NCBI RefSeq assembly: GCF_904846415.1
Contig: NZ_CAJHAR010000001.1
Location: forward strand, 1 to 64,000
Source of the DNA: Psychrobacter piscatorii
Lineage (GTDB): Bacteria > Pseudomonadota > Gammaproteobacteria > Pseudomonadales > Moraxellaceae
DNA: 64,000 bases
Direction: 5' to 3'
Made by a program: the position numbers and the translations under genes. Numbering within the stretch: the stretch's first letter is position 1; each line of letters starts with the position of its first letter. Below the pieces are notes generated by a model. The model was not told the DNA's origin and did no database searches. It was given only the letters and a program-made list of their open reading frames with translations. Positions 26,191 through 34,668 of the stretch are shown piece after piece.

Positions 26191-26877
26191 TTAACGTTTG
26201 TCTAAACGATTGGCGAGCCAGTTGCCAGAGGCTTGAATCGATATAACCATGATGGATAGTACAATCACGATAAAAATCATCACCTCGGTCTGATAGCGAT
26301 AATAGCCATAACGAATGGCCAAATCACCCAAACCACCACCGCCAATCATACCAGCCGCCGCTGAGTAAGATAGCAAACTGATACACAAAATGGTGACAGA
26401 GAGTACCAAACCTGAGCGCGCTTCATTGAGCAGCACTTTGATGATAGTAAAAGGCCTGGCGCCCATCGACTCGGTCGCTTCAATAATACCGCGCGGTACT
26501 TCACGCAAATTTTGCTCAACCAAACGCGCAAAATAAAATGAACCTGCAATCGCCAGTACGAGCGATGCGGCAATCGGACCGATACCAGTACCGACGATGG
26601 CCTTGGTAAACGGACTCATCGCAATCATCAAAATTACAAAAGGGAAGGCGCGCATAAAGTTAGTAATGCCGCCGAGCACGCCATATAGTGTTTTGTTTTG
26701 CAAAAACTGGCGATCACTAGACAAAAACAAGAATACGCCAAAGAGCCCACCGATAAGGATAGCGACCGTGGTTGAAATACCAAGCATGACGAACGTATCA
26801 ACAAACGCGCTCACAATCTCTTTGCGTAGGGCAAGCAGCTTGTCTATAGAGGCGGATAATTCAGTACCAGTTAACAT
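26191..26877 (-). CDS. metI: MetI-type ABC transporter permease
   Basis: 228-residue inner-membrane permease with five or six helices. The EAA coupling loop reads EATESMGARPFTIIKVLLNEARSGL. Typical of MetI are the early TGTELSASIDKLLALRKEI and the later GGGGLGDLAIRYGYYRYQ. ATG at 26877 has AGGAG 8 bases upstream and begins 19 bases after the metN stop; the upstream start at 26907 would overlap metN. Confidence 0.93.
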   Translation of the reverse strand: MLTGTELSASIDKLLALRKEIVSAFVDTFVMLGISTTVAILIGGLFGVFLFLSSDRQFLQNKTLYGVLGGITNFMRAFPFVILMIAMSPFTKAIVGTGIGPIAASLVLAIAGSFYFARLVEQNLREVPRGIIEATESMGARPFTIIKVLLNEARSGLVLSVTILCISLLSYSAAAGMIGGGGLGDLAIRYGYYRYQTEVMIFIVIVLSIMVISIQASGNWLANRLDKR

Positions 26878-26896
26878 ATCTATTTCTCCTGCCTCA

Positions 26897-27667
26897 TTAG
26901 TCCTCAACGACTAAGCCTTTGCCAATCGGGGTAGTTGCCTGAATCAGACCATCTCGTACATCGGCCACTTCTAATAGCTGACCTTGATGCAATAATGCTG
27001 CGCGATCACAGAGTCTGCGAATGACGCTCATCTCATGGGTTACGATGACGATGGTCACACCAAGTTGATCATTGATATCGCGCAAACAAGTCAGCAAACT
27101 GCGAGTCGTTGCAGGATCAAGCGCACTGGTTGGCTCATCGGCCAGCAATACTTTTGGACTCGGTGCAATCGCGCGGGCAATACCGACACGTTGCTTTTGC
27201 CCACCGGATAGCTGCGCAGGATAATGTCCAGCGCGATCTGTCAAATCGACAATCTCAAGACATTCCATAACGCGTTTATGAATATCGCGGCTAGGGTAGC
27301 CTGACACTTTTAAATTAAATGCTACGTTGTCAAAAACCGTTTGATTAGACATGAGATTAAACTGCTGAAAAATCATACCGATATTGTGACGGGCGATACG
27401 CAGTTCACTGGCAGATAGCGTGGTCAAGTCAGTACCGTCTATCACCACTTGGCCTGAATCTGGACGCTCAAGCATATTAATCAAACGCAATAAGGTGGAT
27501 TTACCTGCGCCTGAATAGCCCATTAGACCAAAAATCTCGCCTTGTTTGATAGTCAGAGATGTCGGCTCAACAGCAGTAAACCAATGTGGTTTGCCGTCTT
27601 TGTCTTTGATTGATCGGTCGCTTAAAAAACTTTTGGTCACATCGTTTAAGACAATCATGTCATTCAT
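26897..27667 (-). CDS. metN: MetN-type ABC ATP-binding protein lacking the NIL domain
   Basis: ATPase of the importer, with Walker A GYSGAGKST, signature LSGGQKQRVGIARA and Walker B VLLADEPTSALD followed by the H-loop VTHEM. It has 256 residues from ATG 27667 (262 from the TTG at 27685), whereas E. coli MetN has 343. The missing part is the C-terminal NIL/ACT-like domain that binds methionine and shuts the transporter down. Residues about 20-30 carry a short insert (SDRSIKDKDGKPHWFTA). The start has no good ribosome site, so its exact position is uncertain. Confidence 0.9.
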   Translation of the reverse strand: MNDMIVLNDVTKSFLSDRSIKDKDGKPHWFTAVEPTSLTIKQGEIFGLMGYSGAGKSTLLRLINMLERPDSGQVVIDGTDLTTLSASELRIARHNIGMIFQQFNLMSNQTVFDNVAFNLKVSGYPSRDIHKRVMECLEIVDLTDRAGHYPAQLSGGQKQRVGIARAIAPSPKVLLADEPTSALDPATTRSLLTCLRDINDQLGVTIVIVTHEMSVIRRLCDRAALLHQGQLLEVADVRDGLIQATTPIGKGLVVED

Positions 27668-27921
27668 GGAGGGCTCAAAATTCAATAAATTTTTTAATGG
27701 TCATCGTGTGTCGTTATGCTTCTATTACTAGATAAGAAGCCCATCAAAACAACAACAGTCAATAACCGTATAATAAGGGGCGGTAATATAGCATATTATC
27801 AGCCACTTTGGATATGCACATCCGTGACTGACTTATGATGAATAGCTATTAAGGAAGGAATGTTTGAGGGGTATCAGTGGCAGTAATATTAACAAAGCAA
27901 CATGTTTTCAAATATAGCTGA

Positions 27922-29997
27922 CTACTCATGCTGATTGTAATGAGGGTCATGCTTAACGGGTATGGCGACTAAGAAGCGAGTATGACCGTTTAGCGTATCA
28001 GTAGTGATCCGCCCTTGATGCGCGGTGACAATCTGTGAAACCAAAGATAAGCCCAAACCAGAACCTTTGTTTTTCTGCTGCAATCGTACGAATGGGCTAA
28101 ACACTTCTTCGCGTTTCTCTTCAGGAATACCTGTGCCTTCATCAATCACTGCTAGCACCGCGTATTTCGGTAGTGGGCGCACAGGCTCAGTTTTTGCCTT
28201 TTTTAGATGCTTAGCAAATAAGCCTTCTTTGCGCGGTGTGGCTGAGGCTTCGTTATTATTTTGGGTGTTGGCTTTAGTGCCGTTTTTCGCTTTATCTTTG
28301 TTGCCATTTTTGCTGATAGTTGTATCAGTTGCTACTTTGTCAGTTTTTCGATTGCTATCATTTTTAAGAGCATGCGCACGATTATCGATTGTTTCATTTG
28401 TAGATTCGATAAAATCATTATGTACGGATTTCTTAGCGTCTTCATTAGAGTCTAGGGTGTCTTTAGAATCAGGAATGGCCTTCCAAATCACTTTATCTAA
28501 ATCGGTGCTAGCAATATGAGCATCAAGTTTTACAGAGCTTGGGGTGTTTCTAATAAGGTTAAGATCTGTATTCATATCAGCATTTACATCTTCATCGACT
28601 GCTAGATTTTCGCCATTCTTGTAGATTGGCGGCGCTGGCAAGACAGCTATTGGCTCGACTGACTCCGTTTTGTCTTTATTGCTCAGAGTAGAGTCAGCAT
28701 TTTCGAGTGAAGCAGATTCGTGTGCATCACTGTTGGTATCAAGCGACTCTTCATAAGAGTCAAAATCCAACAAGCTATTATAATCGGTGAAACTGCTAGA
28801 GAGCACGGTCTGCAATAGGTAATCAGGAACAGTGCCAGCCTCTTCGATAGTCTGAACGCCGTACAGTAACACGGTAACGGGCGGCTTGCCGTGAAGCATG
28901 GCATTGGTCAGTAGATTACGGATGAGATGAGTCAACATTGATGATTGACCATCAATCATGATGTGCTCACCAATCAGCGTGGCTTCAGGATAGTGCTGAC
29001 GTTCTTGATTGACCAAATCGTATAAATCCAAGTTTTCAATTTGCTGCAGCGCATGACCTGCATCTAGACGACTGACCAACAATATACTTTCGACCAAATC
29101 ATTGAGACCTGACAGATCGCGAGTGATGGCATGAGCGCGTTTATCAAACTTGGCTTTGGTGTCAGACGGTAGAGCACCAGCCAACATATCCATCATTTCA
29201 ACCTGCAAGCGAATGCGCGTGATAGGCGTACGCAGCTCGTGAGAAGCATGCGCCAGTAATAAATTATTGGCATCAACGAGGTGCTCAATCTTTTGCGCTG
29301 CTTGGTTGAACCCACGCGCCAATGAGGCAATTTCGTCATTACCACGCGCGTTCACTCGAACCGTAAAATCCCCATCGCCTAACTGAGCCATCTGCTGACT
29401 TAACTGATCGATACGCCATGTCATGGTACGGGCAATCAGCCACAGAACACCTGCCATGATAATGAGCAGCAACAAAGTACCCGTAAACAGATTCAGCGCT
29501 GCAGAAAGTACGGGCTTTTTAGGAGGTAAACGTGACTCATACAGCAAAGTATAGCCAGTGCTGCTATAGACTTGAGCCTGCTTAGTAGGGGAGGTATCTG
29601 CAAATGAAGGGAAAACACGTGAAAATAAAGATGGCGTAGGTGGTAGCTCTAGTGGCAAATCGCTATTATCGGTTTGCATGAGCAGCCGACCTTCGCTATC
29701 GTACAAGCCCATTTTGGCCTGTAGTGACTCATCAAAAATATCAAAGCTTTTTTTGACAACAGCCAGCATAAATCGTGATTGTAGGCGATTGTCCTTACTA
29801 ATAGAGATGTTCAACTCGTGCAGAAACGGATCAATTTGACCCAAAATCTGCGTGGCCAATATCTCTGAGCGGATTCCTGCGTCCTTGTCATGCACCAGCT
29901 GGGTCAATAGCACCATAGCAACTGCAAATAAAGTAAGTGCCAGCATAACGCTGGCAAATAGTTTGGCAAATACGGAACGAAAACCCAATTGCTGCAT
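27922..29997 (-). CDS. Sensor histidine kinase with a large insert in its ATPase domain
   Basis: Membrane histidine kinase, 691 residues from ATG 29997 (699 from a GTG at 30021; the numbers below use the GTG). Order: helix about 18-40, periplasmic sensor about 45-165, helix about 170-195, HAMP, HisKA with HELRTPITRIR (His261), then an ATPase domain with N-box NLLTNAMLHG (Asn373) and DEGTGIP (Asp627), and GSGLGLSLV. The N-box to D-box distance is 254 residues; ordinary kinases have about 25-35. The extra part, about 400-610, is rich in Ser, Asp, Asn, Glu and Lys and looks disordered. The gene follows its response regulator by 76 bases. The signal is unknown. Confidence 0.9.
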   Translation of the reverse strand: MQQLGFRSVFAKLFASVMLALTLFAVAMVLLTQLVHDKDAGIRSEILATQILGQIDPFLHELNISISKDNRLQSRFMLAVVKKSFDIFDESLQAKMGLYDSEGRLLMQTDNSDLPLELPPTPSLFSRVFPSFADTSPTKQAQVYSSTGYTLLYESRLPPKKPVLSAALNLFTGTLLLLIIMAGVLWLIARTMTWRIDQLSQQMAQLGDGDFTVRVNARGNDEIASLARGFNQAAQKIEHLVDANNLLLAHASHELRTPITRIRLQVEMMDMLAGALPSDTKAKFDKRAHAITRDLSGLNDLVESILLVSRLDAGHALQQIENLDLYDLVNQERQHYPEATLIGEHIMIDGQSSMLTHLIRNLLTNAMLHGKPPVTVLLYGVQTIEEAGTVPDYLLQTVLSSSFTDYNSLLDFDSYEESLDTNSDAHESASLENADSTLSNKDKTESVEPIAVLPAPPIYKNGENLAVDEDVNADMNTDLNLIRNTPSSVKLDAHIASTDLDKVIWKAIPDSKDTLDSNEDAKKSVHNDFIESTNETIDNRAHALKNDSNRKTDKVATDTTISKNGNKDKAKNGTKANTQNNNEASATPRKEGLFAKHLKKAKTEPVRPLPKYAVLAVIDEGTGIPEEKREEVFSPFVRLQQKNKGSGLGLSLVSQIVTAHQGRITTDTLNGHTRFLVAIPVKHDPHYNQHE

Positions 29998-30073
29998 TAA
30001 ACAATCTCTGTTATTGGACACTAATATCGACTGAGCTTAATATACTCTCTATCGATTAATCCATCTTTTACGA

Positions 30074-30796
30074 TCAAACCTGATCAGTGGCAAATTGATA
30101 ACCAACACCGCGCACCGTGATAATGCGTTTTGGTTGACGTGGGTTGTCTTCGATCAAAGCACGCAAACGTGAAATATGCACGTCAATGGCACGATCGATG
30201 TTATCTGAGCTGTCGTCATTTGGCATTGCCTGCCAAAGCTGCTCGCGATTTAATACCTTGCCAGAATGAGTAGCAAAATAGTGTAGTAATTGGAACTGAT
30301 GCGTCGTTAAACGTACAGGCTCGTCATCGATAGTAACTTCGTGACTGTCAGGGAACACACTCAAACGACCAAAGGTTAAGCTATCTGACTGGCTATCTGC
30401 TTGGTTTGGTTGCTCATGACGGCGGATAACCGCACGGATACGGGCAAGAAGCTCACGCGGCTCGAAAGGCTTTGCGATATAGTCATCAGCACCCATCTCC
30501 AGACCTAACACGCGATCAGTTGTATCCCCTTTTGCGGTCAACATGATAATAGGCACTTTATTGGTCATATTATTCTTGTTGCCACGAATTTTTTGACATA
30601 CTTGCATGCCATCCATGTCAGGCAACATCAAATCAAGTACGACCAAATCGATATCACGCTCTTTAGTATCTAACAGATCAAGACCTTCTTGACCCAAACC
30701 TGCATGATGGACGTCATAGTAATTCATGGTCAAATAATCACTGATCAGCTCTGCTAAATCTGGATCATCTTCAATCAATAAAATCTGCTTGCTCAT
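30074..30796 (-). CDS. OmpR-family response regulator
   Basis: 240 residues: receiver domain (about 1-120) with acidic pair Asp11-Asp13, phosphoacceptor Asp55 in LVVLDLMLPDMDG and the lysine of IAKPFEPRELLARIRAVIRR. The winged-helix DNA-binding domain (about 140-235) shows LTTHQFQLLHYFATHSGKVLNREQLW and RAIDVHISRLR, ending in RGVGYQF. AGAGGA lies 6 bases before the ATG. It is the partner of the downstream kinase and most likely controls this unit and the nearby adaptor lipoprotein, but no operator is recognised. Confidence 0.95.
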   Translation of the reverse strand: MSKQILLIEDDPDLAELISDYLTMNYYDVHHAGLGQEGLDLLDTKERDIDLVVLDLMLPDMDGMQVCQKIRGNKNNMTNKVPIIMLTAKGDTTDRVLGLEMGADDYIAKPFEPRELLARIRAVIRRHEQPNQADSQSDSLTFGRLSVFPDSHEVTIDDEPVRLTTHQFQLLHYFATHSGKVLNREQLWQAMPNDDSSDNIDRAIDVHISRLRALIEDNPRQPKRIITVRGVGYQFATDQV

Positions 30797-31101
30797 GGGA
30801 TATCCTCTAATTGTTGTTATAATTTGCCAAAAGTCTAATGTGCGCTAGTCGCTTAATCATGATACATGATAGAAGTATCAATAATTTTTACATTCTATGC
30901 CATTAAACCTTTGAGCCTCTAAGTTTTCAGGTGTTCTAGAGTACTGAACTATCATGATGATAAAAATACGTAGTGATAAAAATAGTCCTAAATACTCGGA
31001 TAGTGCTATATATAATACGACTATATTGCCCAATGATGCTGTTACAAAACAAGATAGGCTTTGTTAATGTTTCTACCAAATGTAACTGTCAGCATGAATT
31101 G
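30797..31101. other. Region between the response regulator and the adaptor gene
   Basis: About 300 AT-rich bases. It holds the promoter of the two-component operon and the 3' end of the adaptor transcript. No clear terminator or gene was seen. Confidence 0.4.
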
Positions 31102-32358
31102 CTATGACACGATGACTTTTTTGCCTTCAGAATCAATAGGTAAGTCAGCCAAGCAAATTAAACTATCGTTACTCACACCAGCAATCAAATATTGTTGCGT
31201 GGTCGGATCATACTCAACAACCTCAATAGGCTGGCGTGTCAAACGCTGGTCTTGGCCAATAATCCAGACATTAGCTGTTAAGGGTTTAAGCGGCATGTAT
31301 GGCGGTTTTTGTAACTCTGTTAAGTCAACATCATGTAAGGCGCGCTTAGGCACGATAGTACCCACATCTATTTGTCCATAATTGACTCGCCCCGTGACCT
31401 TCATTTCTGGTTTTAGCTTGTCACGGCTGGCTTCATTGTCAATGACGTTAACATACACCAACAGTTTTTTTGGCTGGCTGGTAGGCACAAGCTTACTGAC
31501 CTGACCTGTAAACTTGTCAGTGATACCTTCGGTCGTAAAATTGACAGTCTGACCAACTGAAAGCTGAGGCTCCGCTTGAATGGGAAGTGTAGCCGCAAAG
31601 TGCAATTTGGTCTCGTCACTAAGTTCTAATAGGGGAGTGCGCGCCGCCATTTTTTCACCAGTGGTGGCATATAGGTTTTCTACACGACCTGAAAAGCTAG
31701 CAGTTATCGTCACCAAATTATATTGTGGGTTTGGTTTTTTATTATCAGCTTTTACACCATTACTATCGGCGTTATCACTATTATCTGTCACAAGGTTTGC
31801 TGCTGACGACTCTTCTTTATCATTGCTAGTATTATTTACATTAGCATCATTATCAACAGATAAAGTTTTAGTAGGTTTAGGATCAGAGTTGTCGTCAATA
31901 CTTGGTGTATTCTCTGGTTTCTTATTATTGGTAGTGCTTGTCACTATCTCTTCTTTAGAAGAGTTGGCTTCTGTAGATGTGTCTGATTTTACGGTAGGAT
32001 CGCTCACCGCCGCCAAACGCCTGACAACTAGTAAGGGCGTACCTTTTTCTACCCATTGACCTTCGCTAACGAACGTTTTTTCTATATTGACTGGATGTAC
32101 TGCAACAAATTTGGTTTGTTTGATAGGTTCGATGCTACCTTGCAGCCCTAGACTTGGCTGATAACGTGAGGACTTTATACTTAGTATGTGTTCAGGCGTC
32201 ATCGTAACACTATCACTGGTAATGACAACGGGGGAGTCTGCCGTTGCCGTGTTTTCAGGAGCGACTGATTCATTCTCAGGTGGTGAGGGCTGACAAGCAG
32301 CAAGCAATAAAACGCTGAGCAAGTAAAGGCTTTTTTTGGAATGTTTAAAGGCTGTCAT
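31102..32358 (-). CDS. HlyD/RND-type periplasmic adaptor lipoprotein
   Basis: 418-residue membrane-fusion-protein homologue. A signal peptide ends in LLLAAC, a lipobox. The first lipoyl half (FVAVHPVNIEKTFVSEGQWVEKG, about 85-105) and the second (VTITASFSGRVENLYATTGEKM, about 210-235) are clear. A beta-barrel domain follows (VGQTVNFTTEGITDKFTGQV). Between the lipoyl halves, where these proteins usually carry an alpha-helical hairpin that docks to TolC, lies a stretch of about 90 residues rich in Ser, Thr, Asn, Asp and Lys. No pump or TolC gene is adjacent. It shares orientation with the two-component genes and may be their target or accessory factor. Confidence 0.85.
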   Translation of the reverse strand: MTAFKHSKKSLYLLSVLLLAACQPSPPENESVAPENTATADSPVVITSDSVTMTPEHILSIKSSRYQPSLGLQGSIEPIKQTKFVAVHPVNIEKTFVSEGQWVEKGTPLLVVRRLAAVSDPTVKSDTSTEANSSKEEIVTSTTNNKKPENTPSIDDNSDPKPTKTLSVDNDANVNNTSNDKEESSAANLVTDNSDNADSNGVKADNKKPNPQYNLVTITASFSGRVENLYATTGEKMAARTPLLELSDETKLHFAATLPIQAEPQLSVGQTVNFTTEGITDKFTGQVSKLVPTSQPKKLLVYVNVIDNEASRDKLKPEMKVTGRVNYGQIDVGTIVPKRALHDVDLTELQKPPYMPLKPLTANVWIIGQDQRLTRQPIEVVEYDPTTQQYLIAGVSNDSLICLADLPIDSEGKKVIVS

Positions 32359-33036
32359 AGCAGTTACCGTTATAGTCGTCGCTTCATTATATAGTGAATA
32401 GATACGCGGTGGAACAATTGCGCCATACTTACTAATCTTAAGTAGCGTAAGCGTTTGTCGTAAGAAAACAGATGTGGTTGCCGACTTATTAAATAAGAAC
32501 AGCGATTTATGATACTCATTAGTTAGAACATTAATTCGCTAATGACTGGAAAAGCATCAATAACTGTGCTAAAACAAACATAACGAAATACTGTGATACA
32601 TTTTTATCACAAAAGAAAATTATTCAGCAATGTGGTTATTGATTCTATATAATGCAGGAATATCATAAAGTTGGTTGCCTCGTAGTTTGAATGACGTTGT
32701 CACTGACAGTAAGTAAGTTCAAAATTTTTGAGTATTTTAAGAGATAATACGACTTTGCTTGATGGTTATAGAAGTAAAATATTGAGCCTAAAAAGCTAAG
32801 AACCGCACTCAATTTTATGAGCTTATTACGAGCAAAGTGCGTATAGTAACTCATGTTGACGCTGTGTTTGATGGGCAGACACTGATAAAAGGTATTCACT
32901 GTCATAAAATGTCTAATAAAATCTTAGTCTTTTGTATTGGTCTAACATTGACTGATATCATGACTTAAGATGATCGTTAGAGCTTTATATAGACAGAGAG
33001 CGTTACGAATAAATAGTCGTTCATAGGATAATGATA
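32359..33036. other. Intergenic region upstream of pilG
   Basis: About 680 AT-rich bases. It should hold the pilG promoter and, on the other strand, the promoter of the adaptor gene. A minus-strand frame of 80 codons (32663-32905) has one hydrophobic stretch but no ribosome site, and I do not call it a gene. Confidence 0.45.
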
Positions 33037-33414
33037 ATGGAAAATAATTTTGAAGGTTTAAAAGTAATGGTGATTGATGATTCAAAAACCATTCGCCGTA
33101 CCGCAGAAACCTTGCTACAAAAAGCGGGTTGTGAAGTCGTAACCGCTATAGATGGCTTCGATGCCTTAGCAAAAATTGTTGATAACAACCCAGATATTAT
33201 TTTTGTCGATATCATGATGCCGCGCTTAGATGGCTATCAGACTTGTGCACTCATAAAAAATAACCCTGATTATGCTAATAAACCCGTGATTATGTTGTCA
33301 TCTAAAGATGGCTTATTTGATAAAGCCCGTGGCCGCATCGTCGGATCTGATGAGTATTTGACCAAACCATTTAGTAAAGATGAGCTTTTTGATGCAATTA
33401 ACCAGTACCGTTAA
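33037..33414 (+). CDS. pilG: Twitching motility response regulator PilG
   Basis: Single-domain CheY-like regulator of 125 residues. It promotes type IV pilus extension when phosphorylated by ChpA. The acidic pair is in MVIDDSKTIRR, the phosphoacceptor Asp58 in IIFVDIMMPRLDGYQTC, and the conserved Lys in YLTKPFSKDEL. ATG at 33037 has AGGA 8 bases upstream; the ATG at 33031 is only 2 bases from it. First gene of the Chp cluster. The 183-base gap to pilH is longer than the others in the cluster. Confidence 0.95.
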   Translation: MENNFEGLKVMVIDDSKTIRRTAETLLQKAGCEVVTAIDGFDALAKIVDNNPDIIFVDIMMPRLDGYQTCALIKNNPDYANKPVIMLSSKDGLFDKARGRIVGSDEYLTKPFSKDELFDAINQYR

Positions 33415-33597
33415 TCAGCTCTATAGACTCAAATATAGTGATTGCTAAGATTAAAAATAATGACTCACTATTTAAGTGACTAACATACTAAATGATTAGC
33501 ATAAAAATAAATCACGAATAAGTTGTTGGGCATCATTTTCAATCTTTTTATCAACAATATATCTTCATAGATATTTTAGAAAATAAAGGAAAATCCT

Positions 33598-33960
33598 ATG
33601 ACTACCGTTTTAGTCATTGACGACTCGCCATCAGAAATGGCGAAATTTCGCGACATGCTTTCCAAAAATAATTTTCAAGTATTAGAAGCATCAAATGGCG
33701 AGCAGGGCTGTCAGATGGCAGCTGATCACCTGCCAGATGTCATCTTAATGGATGTGGTCATGCCAGAAATGAACGGTTTTCAGGCTACGCGAAAAATCAC
33801 TCGTGGTAAAACCACCGCTCATATACCTGTCATTATGATTAGTACCAAAAATCAAGAAACCGATAGAGTGTGGGGCAAGCGTCAAGGTGCCAAAGAGTAT
33901 ATGAATAAACCAGTCGATGAAAATGGATTGGTCAATATGATTCGCAAAGTGATGGAGTAA
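33598..33960 (+). CDS. pilH: Twitching motility response regulator PilH
   Basis: Single-domain CheY-like regulator of 120 residues. In Pseudomonas PilH opposes PilG, acting as a phosphate sink or retraction signal. Acidic pair in LVIDDSPSEM, phosphoacceptor Asp52 in ILMDVVMPEMNGFQATR, Lys in YMNKPVDENGL. AAGGA lies 7 bases before the ATG. pilI begins four bases after its stop. Confidence 0.95.
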   Translation: MTTVLVIDDSPSEMAKFRDMLSKNNFQVLEASNGEQGCQMAADHLPDVILMDVVMPEMNGFQATRKITRGKTTAHIPVIMISTKNQETDRVWGKRQGAKEYMNKPVDENGLVNMIRKVME

Positions 33961-33963
33961 CTT

Positions 33964-34494
33964 GTGGCCTCTAGAGGATTTATTGAGCTTCTGCGTCTAG
34001 CAGACTTGGCACGTGCGCGCAAAAGTGGTCGCCGCGGTGGTCAAGAGTTTGATTGGCAAGGGGTGGTATTTGAGATTGGTGGGCAGCGCTTAGTTGCCCC
34101 TATGGGTCAGGTATCAGAGGTATTATCCATGCCAGAATATACTAGCTTACCTCTAGTAAAGTCTTGGATGCTAGGTATTGCCAATATTCGCGGACGATTA
34201 CTACCTCTGACGGATTTGTCACACTTTTTACAAGTGCCAAGTCGCTTGTCACAGCTAAGCCAGCGAAAAGTTATTGTAATCGATCATGACAATAACTTTT
34301 CAGGGCTACTAGTCGATCAAGTGCTTGGTATCGAACAATTCACTCAGGAACAATATCGCCCAGAAGCGATTGATTCCAATTCACCATTTGCACCTTATAA
34401 CCATGGTAAGTTTTTGAAAGACGAGCAGGAGTGGTACGTTTTCATGCCAAGCTTGCTGGCACAGGATCTGCAGTATTCAGATGCTGCGATATAG
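33964..34494 (+). CDS. pilI: Chemotaxis coupling protein PilI (CheW-like)
   Basis: 176-residue CheW-domain protein linking the PilJ receptor to the ChpA kinase. The CheW fold runs from about residue 28 (VVFEIGGQRLVAPMGQVSEVL) through GIANIRGRLLPLTDLSHFL and VIDHDNNFSGLLVDQVLGIEQF. It starts at GTG, three bases beyond the pilH stop, with GGAG 6 bases upstream inside the pilH end, so it is translationally coupled. Confidence 0.94.
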   Translation: MASRGFIELLRLADLARARKSGRRGGQEFDWQGVVFEIGGQRLVAPMGQVSEVLSMPEYTSLPLVKSWMLGIANIRGRLLPLTDLSHFLQVPSRLSQLSQRKVIVIDHDNNFSGLLVDQVLGIEQFTQEQYRPEAIDSNSPFAPYNHGKFLKDEQEWYVFMPSLLAQDLQYSDAAI

Positions 34495-34668
34495 TAATCG
34501 ATAATAGAAGACCTATTTATTCGGTAACGACAGATTGATAGCGACTGACACGATACAGTGGGATGTCAGTATTTATACAGGCTTTGCTAATCATTGTTTT
34601 GATAACAATAAGATTGTCAAAGTCAGTCACGATAAGACTTTGACGATTGTTTGAAAGGAATACGCAAG

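Noticed and set aside
27686-27921. Region upstream of metN checked for a SAM riboswitch
   Set aside because: No set of paired helices or conserved core could be recognised by eye.
28025-28519. 164-codon frame antisense to the histidine kinase insert
   Set aside because: It mirrors the low-complexity coding sequence of the kinase; its long Leu/Ser/Phe runs are a by-product of that bias.
31580-32059. 159-codon frame antisense to the adaptor insert
   Set aside because: Same reason: an artefact of the repetitive Ser/Asn/Asp codons on the other strand.
32663-32905. 80-codon minus-strand frame with one hydrophobic stretch in the gap before pilG
   Set aside because: No ribosome site, AT-rich composition and no family character; probably chance.
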